The translations under genes and the position numbers were made by a program. Below are positions 45,381 to 54,151 of a stretch of DNA of 64,000 bases, piece after piece. Position 1 is the stretch's first letter; each line of letters opens with the position of its first letter. The stretch is from Flammeovirga pacifica (GTDB taxonomy: Bacteria > Bacteroidota > Bacteroidia > Cytophagales > Flammeovirgaceae), in assembly GCF_000807855.2 (NCBI RefSeq), contig NZ_JRYR02000002.1, positions 883,756-947,755 on the forward strand. Direction: 5' to 3'. The notes beneath the pieces are model-generated. The model was not told where the DNA came from. It worked only from the letters and a program-made list of their open reading frames with translations, and ran no database searches.

Positions 45381-47168
45381 TTATAGAGCTTTTCTATTTT
45401 TTGTCTCTATTTCTTTAAGCTCTAATATTCCTTTTCCTTGTTTTTTAATCACCAAAGTTGCCTTTGTATTTTGTGATTTTGGTAATGATATCTCTCCTAA
45501 TACCAATGTCTTCCAAGTTTGTTCCTTGGCTTCCTGTTCACGCATCACTCGATCTGGAGTAGGCAGTGTTACAGGAATAAAATCTTTTGTAATTTTTTTA
45601 TGGATAGTTTGATCACCTACTTTAAATTCTAATTCAGTGCCAACTATATCTTTACCTGCATATTTTAATGATAATTCAAAGGTAGAAGCATTCACAACTT
45701 CGATAGGCCAACTGATGTATCCATCTGATTTTACTTGATACCAATCATGTGCCCAACCGTTTTGATTGGCCTTAAAATGTAATCCACCTTTTCCGCTACT
45801 TTCGTGTGCTGCTAAGACTACTTTAGGACTTTCATTATAGCCTAACGGAATTTTCAAATCAGAAAATCCCTCTGAAGTCACATCGGTATACCAATTTTGA
45901 AAAGCATTTCTCAACTCTCCTGTTTTTTCTGGTAACTGTTCTACAAGGTTTTCTTTTTCTGATGGATCATTACTCAAATCGAACAACCCTTCTTCACCGA
46001 ACTCTGTTGTAAACCTATATGTCCCTTGGCGCACTGCACCACGTTCTGCCGTGATCTCAAATCCCGTCATATGAGTATATAAATTTCTTTCTTCTGTATC
46101 TTTTCGATCACCTTTTAGATAATCACTTAAATCTACACCATCAAATGCAATGGATTTATTGTACTCTATTCCTGCCAAACTCATTAAGGTAGGCATTAAA
46201 TCTATATGTGCTGTTATCGCCTCTTTTTTGCTTGATGGAATATTTCCTTTCCATTGTATAGCACATGGAACTAAAGTACCACCCTCATGAACTGATGTTT
46301 TCCCTCCCCTTAATAGGCCATTATAACGTGCCCCTTGTGGGCCATTATCCGATAGAAAAACAACAATGGTATTCTCTTCTAATTTTAGCTCCTTCAGATG
46401 TTGAAGAATTCTGCCTAAATTATCATCAATATTCTCGCACATACCGTAAATAGTTGCGATCTTTTTGTTTTGTTTTTCATCGTATCCAAAATCTAAATCT
46501 TTGTATTTATCAAAGTATTGATCTGGAACTTGATAAGGTGTGTGAGGTGCATTAAAAGGAACGAATGCAAAGAACGGTTGATCTTTATTTTCATCAATAA
46601 AAGATAAAGTTGCTTCTGTCAATACATCGGTAATGTATCCTTTCGTAGAAACCATCTCTCCATTCGATTCTAATTGAGTATCGAAATAATTACTCCAATG
46701 CCCAGAGGTAAAACCTAAGAAAGTATCAAAACCTTGACCTTGCGGATTCTCAGGATAATGTGCTCCATTGTGCCATTTCCCAAAGCACCCAGTAGCATAA
46801 CCGGCTTCTTTAAAAACCTCTGCCATCGTAATTTCTTCGGTACGCATATTTTCTCTTCCCCTTGTCACAAAAGAAACTCCTGTTCTTAAATGATACCGAC
46901 CTGTGAGGACACTTGCTCTTGTAGGTGCACAGACAGGACTAACATAAAAACGATTAAGCACTGCACTTTGCTCCGTCATTTTATCAAAATGAGGCGTTGA
47001 TAAATACTCGTTGCCTGTGTAAGAAAAATCACCCCAACCTTGATCATCTGTAAGGATGACAATAACATTAGGAGGTCTAGAGGCTTGCTCTTGTACCACA
47101 CTAGATGTACAAGAAGCAAACATCAGACTACACACAACAAATAAAATATTTGAATGAATTCTTTTCAT
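45381..47168 (-). CDS. S1-family sulfatase, lipoprotein
   Basis: 595 residues. Lipobox MFASC, then an alkaline-phosphatase-like sulfatase core (about 32-430) with metal-binding NVIVILTDDQGWGD, the formylglycine motif C80-A-P-T-R with VLTGRY, and downstream GKWH, PHTPYQ and DNGPQG segments. A C-terminal beta region (about 450-595) follows. The Cys-x-Pro-x-Arg motif means activation needs an anaerobic-type or FGE maturase encoded elsewhere. It removes sulfate esters, and its place in a beta-mannan operon implies a sulfated mannan substrate. Spacing to the GH5_7-like gene is 6 bases. Subfamily not assigned. Confidence 0.9.
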   Translation of the reverse strand: MKRIHSNILFVVCSLMFASCTSSVVQEQASRPPNVIVILTDDQGWGDFSYTGNEYLSTPHFDKMTEQSAVLNRFYVSPVCAPTRASVLTGRYHLRTGVSFVTRGRENMRTEEITMAEVFKEAGYATGCFGKWHNGAHYPENPQGQGFDTFLGFTSGHWSNYFDTQLESNGEMVSTKGYITDVLTEATLSFIDENKDQPFFAFVPFNAPHTPYQVPDQYFDKYKDLDFGYDEKQNKKIATIYGMCENIDDNLGRILQHLKELKLEENTIVVFLSDNGPQGARYNGLLRGGKTSVHEGGTLVPCAIQWKGNIPSSKKEAITAHIDLMPTLMSLAGIEYNKSIAFDGVDLSDYLKGDRKDTEERNLYTHMTGFEITAERGAVRQGTYRFTTEFGEEGLFDLSNDPSEKENLVEQLPEKTGELRNAFQNWYTDVTSEGFSDLKIPLGYNESPKVVLAAHESSGKGGLHFKANQNGWAHDWYQVKSDGYISWPIEVVNASTFELSLKYAGKDIVGTELEFKVGDQTIHKKITKDFIPVTLPTPDRVMREQEAKEQTWKTLVLGEISLPKSQNTKATLVIKKQGKGILELKEIETKNRKAL

Positions 47169-47174
47169 AACGAT

Positions 47175-48515
47175 TTACTTTTCAACGTTATCAGCTACAA
47201 TTTTTGTAGATAGGCTTTGCATCTTTTTCGCATAATCACCTATCACCTTAATAGTAGATGCATCTTTGTCGTAAACTCCATACCATCCCTGTGGTTCATG
47301 TGGTGGATCTCCTAAAAAATCGTCTCCTTTTTGCCAAAACTCTTTTGGTGCTCTCGGTCTACCTTCTCCAGAATAAGCCCAGAAATTCATACCGTAAATA
47401 GGTGCTCCCGATTTGCCTAATTCATATACAGATTGAAAGACAAAAGTATAGTATTTATCACGCCATGAAGTAGTTGCAACTGGAGAGTAATCATCATTAT
47501 CTCTAGCAATACCAAATTCTTCTAATACAGATGGTTTCCCAAGTCTTTTAGCGTCGTTGACATGCTTGGTTAAATACTCTGTTACTTTTTGCTGAGTCTC
47601 CTCAAATTTCTCTTCAGGATGTGCAGGATCATACCATCCCCAGTTCTGTGCCCAAATATGAATGGTCACATAATCAATATCTTTCACATCATTGTCTTTT
47701 AAAGTATTGATACCTGCATTGGGTCCTGGTGAATCTCCTTCAGCACCTAAAGAAACTAAATGATTGGGATCCAAAGATTTAATTAACCCTGCCGTCTGTT
47801 TAATCCATTTATGGTAAGCATCTACCTCACTATATCCTCTTGGTTCATTACTTAATTGCCAAGCCATGATGGTCGCGTCCTCAGTGTATTTTATTTTATT
47901 GATACTGTTTGTTCTATTTATCAGTACTTTAAGATGATTCTCAAACATTTTTGAGGCCTTTTCATCTGCGTAAAACTGTTTTGAATAGTTCGTGAAAGTA
48001 TTGTAGTCTTTTGAAATTTGAGGATAAGGCACTTCTCCTTTTCCAGCCCATTGTAAATACTGAGGCATTCCTCCGGACCATGTCCAAAAATTGTTCAAAA
48101 CCATCACTGCTTTCATGTCTCTTTTCTTCATTTCATCGAGAAGAAAATCTAAGCCTACAAATACTTCTTCGTTGTATTTTCCGGGTGATGGTTGTAATGT
48201 TGGGTGAACTTGAAATTGTTGATTTTCATCTCCTTCCGAAGAAGCTAAAATTCTAAGATTGGTGATTCCCATTTCTTGCATTTGATCAAGTTCTTTCATC
48301 AAACGAATGCGATCTCCCCCTTTTTCCATACCGATATTCATCCCATACCAATAGTTTGCTCCCATAAAGTAATAGGGTTGATTATCTAGCATCAGACGAT
48401 CATTTTCAACCGTCACAAATCCTGATGATGTTGTTGTTTTTCCTTCTTGCATTGATTTCATACAAGACGAAAATAAGAGAACAATTAGTCCAAAAAGTAA
48501 GTTAATTCTATTCAT
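47175..48515 (-). CDS. GH5_7-like beta-mannanase lipoprotein
   Basis: 446 residues. Lipobox LLFSSC and a single clan GH-A barrel covering the rest: YYFMGANYWYGMNIG, VMVLNNFWTWSGGMPQYLQWAG, acid/base Glu224 in WQLSNEPRG, HIWAQNWGWYDP, nucleophile Glu333 in VLEEFG, and NFWAYSGEGRP. The early FMGANYWYG and the W-G-GMPQYL segment are typical of the GH5_7 mannanase group, which includes exo-acting mannosidases/mannobiohydrolases. It probably processes mannan or oligomannans at the membrane. It starts 1 base after the epimerase stop. Confidence 0.87.
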   Translation of the reverse strand: MNRINLLFGLIVLLFSSCMKSMQEGKTTTSSGFVTVENDRLMLDNQPYYFMGANYWYGMNIGMEKGGDRIRLMKELDQMQEMGITNLRILASSEGDENQQFQVHPTLQPSPGKYNEEVFVGLDFLLDEMKKRDMKAVMVLNNFWTWSGGMPQYLQWAGKGEVPYPQISKDYNTFTNYSKQFYADEKASKMFENHLKVLINRTNSINKIKYTEDATIMAWQLSNEPRGYSEVDAYHKWIKQTAGLIKSLDPNHLVSLGAEGDSPGPNAGINTLKDNDVKDIDYVTIHIWAQNWGWYDPAHPEEKFEETQQKVTEYLTKHVNDAKRLGKPSVLEEFGIARDNDDYSPVATTSWRDKYYTFVFQSVYELGKSGAPIYGMNFWAYSGEGRPRAPKEFWQKGDDFLGDPPHEPQGWYGVYDKDASTIKVIGDYAKKMQSLSTKIVADNVEK

Positions 48516-48516
48516 T

Positions 48517-49725
48517 TTATATTGATGTTTTTGCTAATTTTTCAAATCGTTTTATTCCTTCAATACATGCTCTTCCGTTATGATAAGGTGCTTTCCACGG
48601 TCCTACTTTATCTTCTTCTAAATTAGGTTGATTGTTTTCATCAACTCTCCACCACCATTCTCCATATTCTGTATTGACAATATGAGCTAAAGTATATTCC
48701 CAGAGGCGTATGGCTACATTTAAATATTTTTCATCCTCTGTATTTTCGTAGGAATTGATAAAACCAACCATTGCTTCTACTTGTGGCCACCAATGACGAT
48801 CGGTATCTGTTATTCCATCAGGGTTCCCTTCATTTACGATAGCTCCATCTGCTGCAATACCTTCTTTTAAGGTTACATCTGCAATTTTATTGGCCACTGC
48901 TTTCACTTCATTTAGCAAGTTTTCTTTCCCTAAAGCTTCGGCTCCAGCCTGAATTAACCATGCTCCTTCAATATCGTGACCATAACTAATTTCATCCGAT
49001 TTTAATTGCCAATTTTCATCAAAAAACAGTTTGAAATGATATGTGTTTTTATCGAGAATTTGATGTAGAAACAATTGAATCAAGTTCTCCAATTGTTGTC
49101 CTACCTTTTCGTCTTTAGAGACTGTATAAAGTGTTGTGTATGCTTCTAGAATATGTAAATGTGTATTATTGGTCTTCTTTTCATTTTTGTCCTTATCACT
49201 TAACCTTAAATCTTCTAGAAGGACCCAATCTTTTGAATAGGCTTCAAAATAGCCGTTTAACTCTTTATCGAAGGCATTTTGCTCGATCTTATCAAAAATA
49301 TCAAGTGCTACTTTTATTGGAGAATCGATTCCTTTTGCTATCGCATATTCTGAAAAAGCATAAATCACAAAAGCATTAGCGTATATCTGCTTTTTACTAT
49401 CTACCACTTCACCTTTATAATCAAGCATCCAAAATACCCCACCTTTTTCCTTATCAATAAAATGATCGAGTATATATTGATAGGCATGATCACATATTTC
49501 TAAATACTTTTCTTCTTTTAATTGATTATAAGCTGCAGCGAAAGTCCAAAGGATTCTTGCATGAAGAATTGCTCCTTTATCGGCCTTTTCTATAACTTGA
49601 TTATCGTAGGTAATCTGTCCGTAAAATCCTCCATTTTTATGATCAACGGTGTTATTCATCCAATAAGCAAGTATACCTTCTTGGAGTTCTTTGGTAAGCG
49701 ATATGTTAAATGAATTGATATCCAT
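48517..49725 (-). CDS. Mannobiose/cellobiose 2-epimerase
   Basis: 402 residues, no signal peptide, cytosolic. It belongs to the N-acylglucosamine 2-epimerase superfamily, cellobiose 2-epimerase branch: WMNNTVDHKNGGFYGQI, KGAILHARILWTFAAAY, GGVFWMLDYKGEV, SYGHDIEGAWLI, DRHWWPQVEAMVGF and GKWKAPYHNGRACIE-like ending (GPWKAPYHNGRACI). The His and Trp residues of these motifs form the (alpha/alpha)6 barrel active site. It converts the reducing-end mannose of beta-1,4-mannobiose to glucose, making the substrate for the GH130 phosphorylase encoded next to it. A 128-base gap with a hairpin separates the two genes. Confidence 0.88.
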   Translation of the reverse strand: MDINSFNISLTKELQEGILAYWMNNTVDHKNGGFYGQITYDNQVIEKADKGAILHARILWTFAAAYNQLKEEKYLEICDHAYQYILDHFIDKEKGGVFWMLDYKGEVVDSKKQIYANAFVIYAFSEYAIAKGIDSPIKVALDIFDKIEQNAFDKELNGYFEAYSKDWVLLEDLRLSDKDKNEKKTNNTHLHILEAYTTLYTVSKDEKVGQQLENLIQLFLHQILDKNTYHFKLFFDENWQLKSDEISYGHDIEGAWLIQAGAEALGKENLLNEVKAVANKIADVTLKEGIAADGAIVNEGNPDGITDTDRHWWPQVEAMVGFINSYENTEDEKYLNVAIRLWEYTLAHIVNTEYGEWWWRVDENNQPNLEEDKVGPWKAPYHNGRACIEGIKRFEKLAKTSI

Positions 49726-49797
49726 AAGAATTGGTGATGATGCACTATTTTCACAGCTTAAATTGTGAAGAGTGGTTTGATGATTTTATTCGATGTG

Positions 49798-49825
49798 CTA
49801 ACCCACGACTATTATCGTGGGTTAG
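49798..49825 (-). promoter_or_regulatory. Intercistronic hairpin between GH130 and epimerase genes
   Basis: Perfect 11-bp stem CTAACCCACGA (49798-49808) with TCGTGGGTTAG (49815-49825) and a 6-base loop. There is no T-run on the minus strand, so it is more likely an RNA-stabilising or processing element than a terminator. Confidence 0.55.
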
Positions 49826-49853
49826 TAAGTAATTTTTAATGAAGACAATTTCT

Positions 49854-51062
49854 CTAAACCGTCTGCCTATTTGGAATCATCAAACCTAATTCTTCCATCA
49901 TTTTTTCATTTTTGTCAACCATTTGATGTATAGACTCTACTGAAGCTACAGATCTGTATTCATCTTCTGGAGTATTTTTACAATAATCTACTAACTGATC
50001 AATAGTAGATGTTGCTACATGCATTCTTGTATCAGAAGAGGCATAATAAATTTTCACTTCTCCATTGTCATCTGCGATCCAACCATTGGCAAAGGCTACG
50101 TTAGAAACATCGCCAATTCTCTCCTCATTTAATGGTGCAATAAAATGTCCTGCTGGTCGATGAGTCACTTTTGTTGGGTCTTCTAAAGAAGTCATAAACA
50201 TGTATAGTACATATCTTAAACCTGCTGCCGTGTTTCTTACGCCATGCGCCAAATGTAACCATCCTTCTGATGTTTTAATGGGTGCAGGACCTTGTCCATT
50301 TTTCACTTCTTTTATCGTGTGGTAAATCTTAGGCTCTATCACAACTTCTTGCTTCACCTCAGCACGTTCCATAGAATCAGTCAATCCCCATGCAATTCCA
50401 CCACCAGAACCTGTGTCGATAAAACCATCTTGAGGTCTAGTATATAAAGCATATTTCCCATCTACAAACTCAGGATGCAAGACCACATTTCTTTGTTGAC
50501 CAGAATATGAAATCAAATCTGGTAATCTCTCAAAATTCACCAAGTCTTTTGTTCTTACAATTCCTGCAGCGGCCACAGCAGACGATGTGTCACTTTCTGG
50601 AGTATTTGGGTCTTTTCTTTCTGTACAAAAGATCCCATAAATCCATCCATCTTCATGAGCGGTAAGTCGCATATCGTATACATTTGTATCCGGTTGTTCT
50701 GTTTCTGGCATGAGTACAGGCTTATCCCAGAATCTAAAATTATCGATACCGTTATCACTTTCAGCTACTGCAAAAAATGATTTTCTATCAGCTCCTTCAA
50801 CCCTTACCATCAATACATATTTCCCATCAAACTTAATGGCTCCTGCATTAAAGGTAGCATTCATTCCTATTCTTTCTTGAAGTAAAGGATTACTCTCTTC
50901 GTTAAAATCAAATCTCCAATATAGTGGGGTATGTGCCGCCGTTAAAATCGGATTTTTGTATTTAGTAAAAATACCGTTGTATGCTTCAGAAGGTTGATTT
51001 TTCTGAGATAACAAGACTTCTTGTTCTTTAATTAAGCTGGTTAATTTTTCTTTGAAATTCAT
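49854..51062 (-). CDS. GH130 4-O-beta-D-mannosyl-D-glucose phosphorylase
   Basis: 402 residues from ATG 51062; a GTG nine codons upstream would add an atypical extension. Cytosolic five-bladed beta-propeller of GH130, subfamily-1-like: RFDFNEESNPLLQERIGMNATFNAGAI, YVLMVRVEGADRKSFFAVAESDNG, NVYDMRLTAHEDGWIYGIFC (catalytic Asp in VYDMR), and NGQGPAPIKTSEGWLHLAHG. It phosphorolyses mannosylglucose to mannose-1-phosphate and glucose, saving ATP. With the epimerase it forms the known cytosolic mannobiose pathway. It follows the transporter gene by 33 bases. Confidence 0.9.
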   Translation of the reverse strand: MNFKEKLTSLIKEQEVLLSQKNQPSEAYNGIFTKYKNPILTAAHTPLYWRFDFNEESNPLLQERIGMNATFNAGAIKFDGKYVLMVRVEGADRKSFFAVAESDNGIDNFRFWDKPVLMPETEQPDTNVYDMRLTAHEDGWIYGIFCTERKDPNTPESDTSSAVAAAGIVRTKDLVNFERLPDLISYSGQQRNVVLHPEFVDGKYALYTRPQDGFIDTGSGGGIAWGLTDSMERAEVKQEVVIEPKIYHTIKEVKNGQGPAPIKTSEGWLHLAHGVRNTAAGLRYVLYMFMTSLEDPTKVTHRPAGHFIAPLNEERIGDVSNVAFANGWIADDNGEVKIYYASSDTRMHVATSTIDQLVDYCKNTPEDEYRSVASVESIHQMVDKNEKMMEELGLMIPNRQTV

Positions 51063-51095
51063 GATCTTATCTTTTAAGTGTTTACACACTATTTT

Positions 51096-52979
51096 TTAAT
51101 TTGATGTTGCTAATTCTTCTTGATCTACTACTTCTGGTACTTTTGGTGGCTCTTCAGGAAGTTTATCGTACCAATTCTTTTTCAGAATTAAAGTGGTAAT
51201 GATCAAAATAGCAGCTGTAGAAACAATGCCTAATTCTTCTCTGATGACGATATACAATGGAAGTAATGTTAACATAGATTGCCATACTATTCCTATGACC
51301 ACATTAAACATGTCCTTTTTAAATTCTTTATTGCCTTCGAAAGTTGGGTCTACTGCCATTACTTTCTTTTTGATTGGTCCCCAGAAGCCCCAAGGTTTTA
51401 CAGTTTTATAAAACTTCATTAAAGTCTTTTCTTCTGTAGCTGGAGTCAATAGAGTGCCTCCTACTGCACCAATTAATGATACTAGGAATAATAATGGGAA
51501 GTAGTATAATTCTAATGTTTGCTTAAAGACTAATGGGAAAATCATTGATGCGGCAATACCTGCAGCCATTCCCCAGAAAAATCCATGGCCATTAAATCTC
51601 CACCAATGCCATTTTAAGAAGTTTGCTGCGATATATCCTCCGTATAATGCGGATACGATCCATTGTAAAATTGAATTTATATCTTCAACAAATAATCCGA
51701 TAATCGTACTAATTACTACAACAGAAGCTGATATGATATAACTCGCTCTCATTTGCAGCTTACCACTAGCTTTAGGATTGATATATCTTAAGTAAATATC
51801 GTTGACTAGATAGGCTGGAGCTGCATTAACAGTAGAAGCAAATGTTGACATAAAAGCGGCCAATAAACCTGCTAATAGAAGTCCCATTAAACCTGTAGGT
51901 ACAAATTCTTTGATAGCCATTGGTAAGATATTTTCAAAATCAAATCCTGATCCTGCTTGGTTAATATCTCCACTAAAATAAACTACTGCTAGAATAGTAA
52001 ATCCACCGATCATCAAATACCTAGGTAGAAACATGACTGCCGAGACGAAACCACTCATTTTTGCTGCTTCTTTTGGTGATTTTGTCGATAAGATTTTTTG
52101 CATATCAAAATTAGGTGCTGGTCCTGCCATTGAAGCAAAAAATCCTTTAAAGAGCATCATCATAAAAAAGATAGAGAATGGAGAAAATCCATCGTTGGAA
52201 ATTTTATCGTTAACTGATGGAATATAAGCGGTCCAATCCATACTTAAATCGTAACTGAATAAAGGAGAATCCCATCCTTCAGGAACCATTGCCATAAGAG
52301 TTTCAGAATCCACTTGAGTCATGGCAATTCCTGCAATTACAACAGCAGAAACTGTCATGATCCCAAATTGGATAACATCTGTCCACACAATAGAAAGCAT
52401 ACCTCCCATTACTACATAAAATGTAGCAATAGTTGTAAATAATATACCGTAAGCGTAAGGAACATGCTCTGGCGATAAATCGAATGGCATGTATTCTCCT
52501 ACATAAGACCAAGGGATAAATATTTCAATAAATTTCCCGATACCGATAAATCCGTATGATAGAAAACCTAAGCAACTCAAGATGGCAAAAAAGACAACAA
52601 CCATATGAGATAATTTCCCTCCTGTTCCATCTCCAAATCTTGTTCTAATCCATTCAGCACCTGTAAGAACATTTGATCTTCTTAACCATACCGAAAGATA
52701 TATCATAAGAAATATTTGATTAAAAGCAGGCCATAGCCAGGGAATCCAAACACTTTTAAGTCCGTAAACAAAACATAGATACACCATCCACATCGTGCCC
52801 GAAATATCAAACATTCCAGAGGCATTGGATAACCCTAACATGTACCAAGGTAAAGAGTTGCCTCCTAAGAAGTAGGATTCCATATTCTTAGAAGCCTGCT
52901 TTTTTAAATATATACCAATCACTACTGTCGATAGTAAATAAAGACCAATAATGATGAGATCTAATAATTTTAATTGCAT
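51096..52979 (-). CDS. Sodium/solute symporter (SSS family) for manno-oligosaccharides
   Basis: 627 residues with about 14 membrane segments. SSS family: LDLIIIGLYLLSTVVIGIYLKKQ, ESYFLGGNSLPWYMLGLSNASGMFDISG, FMSTFASTVNAAPAYLVNDIYLRY near residues 385-410 (sodium-site segment) and a long C-terminal tail ending DQEELATSN. It sits between GH26 (14 bases) and GH130 (33 bases), which suggests it carries mannobiose or similar products across the inner membrane. Substrate is inferred from context. Confidence 0.87.
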   Translation of the reverse strand: MQLKLLDLIIIGLYLLSTVVIGIYLKKQASKNMESYFLGGNSLPWYMLGLSNASGMFDISGTMWMVYLCFVYGLKSVWIPWLWPAFNQIFLMIYLSVWLRRSNVLTGAEWIRTRFGDGTGGKLSHMVVVFFAILSCLGFLSYGFIGIGKFIEIFIPWSYVGEYMPFDLSPEHVPYAYGILFTTIATFYVVMGGMLSIVWTDVIQFGIMTVSAVVIAGIAMTQVDSETLMAMVPEGWDSPLFSYDLSMDWTAYIPSVNDKISNDGFSPFSIFFMMMLFKGFFASMAGPAPNFDMQKILSTKSPKEAAKMSGFVSAVMFLPRYLMIGGFTILAVVYFSGDINQAGSGFDFENILPMAIKEFVPTGLMGLLLAGLLAAFMSTFASTVNAAPAYLVNDIYLRYINPKASGKLQMRASYIISASVVVISTIIGLFVEDINSILQWIVSALYGGYIAANFLKWHWWRFNGHGFFWGMAAGIAASMIFPLVFKQTLELYYFPLLFLVSLIGAVGGTLLTPATEEKTLMKFYKTVKPWGFWGPIKKKVMAVDPTFEGNKEFKKDMFNVVIGIVWQSMLTLLPLYIVIREELGIVSTAAILIITTLILKKNWYDKLPEEPPKVPEVVDQEELATSN

Positions 52980-52993
52980 AATGAGTTCCTTAA

Positions 52994-54133
52994 TTAGTTC
53001 ACCTTCACATTTGATAAATCTGATTCAAAGAGAATACTTGGGTCCTCTTTAAACTCTGTAAAATCTTGAGCAGAGGAATGTCCTTTATAAGGCACATAAA
53101 AATGATCTCTCTGTTCTTTTTCATAATTGGCATTTCTCCATAACATCACGTACGCTGCCTTCTTAGTCCACTCATTATGATTCAATTTTTTTAATAGTTT
53201 TTTAGTGAAAAATTGATCGTCGGTAACTGCCTCTAAACCAGTCTCTGTAAAAGCACAAATTTTATTTTTCTGATCGGCTAACTTTGCTACAATTTCTAAT
53301 TCCTTAATTATCCATGCTTCTCTTTCTGGAGTGGCATTAGCTCTAAAAGCTCCATAATCGTCAAAGCCTAAAATGTCTACATATTTATCACCTGGATATC
53401 GTTCGAGGTAAGCCTCTTCTGAATTAAAAGCATCAGTAGAATAAACATAGATAATGTTATGAAGGCCTTTTTTATCGCGCAGATATTCAACAGTAAATTG
53501 CCACAAAGCAACATAATCTTTGATTTCTACGTTCTTTCCACCCCACCAAAACCAAGAACCATTATGTTCATGCCATGGTCTAAATAATACAGGAATTTTC
53601 TTTCCATCAATTTCTAAATCATTGATAAAGTCAGCGAATAGGTCTAGTTTATTTATAAAATCTTGGTGATACTTTCCTCCTTCAAACATTTCGTCTACCA
53701 CTCTAGTAGTATCCCAAGAACTCGTTTTCTGTTTTAAGTTGATCATATGCCAGCTCAGAGTTGAAATCCCTCCTCTAACATAAGATTCTTTGATGTACCT
53801 TTTGATATCAGAAAAAGCAACGCCATCTAAATTTGTTTCATTGCCCATTTCTCCCATATCCCAACCATATAAACCCGGATAATCTCCAGTTACATTTTTC
53901 ACATCGGAACCATCACCCCACCAATGATAACCATAAGCTAGATCATCTTGATGTCCAAAAACAGTTTGTGCTCTACCACTAACTTCATATAACTTATGAT
54001 ATAAATCTACCGTCTCTTTTGTTGCTTTCTTGTCATTTAATCTTGATGCTTTCTCTTTCTTCTCTGCTATTCCAAAATTGAAAGCGAGAAGTCCAATTAG
54101 AAAAGAAGCAGCTATTAATCTCTTTCTCATCAT
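52994..54133 (-). CDS. GH26 beta-mannanase/mannobiohydrolase
   Basis: 379 residues with a cleavable type I signal peptide (about 1-23) and no lipobox, so it is probably periplasmic. GH26 barrel: VFGHQDDLAYGYHWWG, YGWDMGEMGN, LSWHMIN, acid/base Glu189 in RPWHEHNGSWFWWG, FDDYGAF and nucleophile Glu297 in AFTETGLE. The W-H-E-H-N-G-x-W motif is diagnostic. Short Bacteroidota GH26 enzymes with this layout often release mannobiose, which fits the downstream epimerase and phosphorylase. Two adjacent ATGs (54133 and 54130) are possible starts. It follows the DUF1593 gene by 18 bases. Confidence 0.9.
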   Translation of the reverse strand: MMRKRLIAASFLIGLLAFNFGIAEKKEKASRLNDKKATKETVDLYHKLYEVSGRAQTVFGHQDDLAYGYHWWGDGSDVKNVTGDYPGLYGWDMGEMGNETNLDGVAFSDIKRYIKESYVRGGISTLSWHMINLKQKTSSWDTTRVVDEMFEGGKYHQDFINKLDLFADFINDLEIDGKKIPVLFRPWHEHNGSWFWWGGKNVEIKDYVALWQFTVEYLRDKKGLHNIIYVYSTDAFNSEEAYLERYPGDKYVDILGFDDYGAFRANATPEREAWIIKELEIVAKLADQKNKICAFTETGLEAVTDDQFFTKKLLKKLNHNEWTKKAAYVMLWRNANYEKEQRDHFYVPYKGHSSAQDFTEFKEDPSILFESDLSNVKVN

Positions 54134-54151
54134 TTTGTCTTTAAAAAATTT

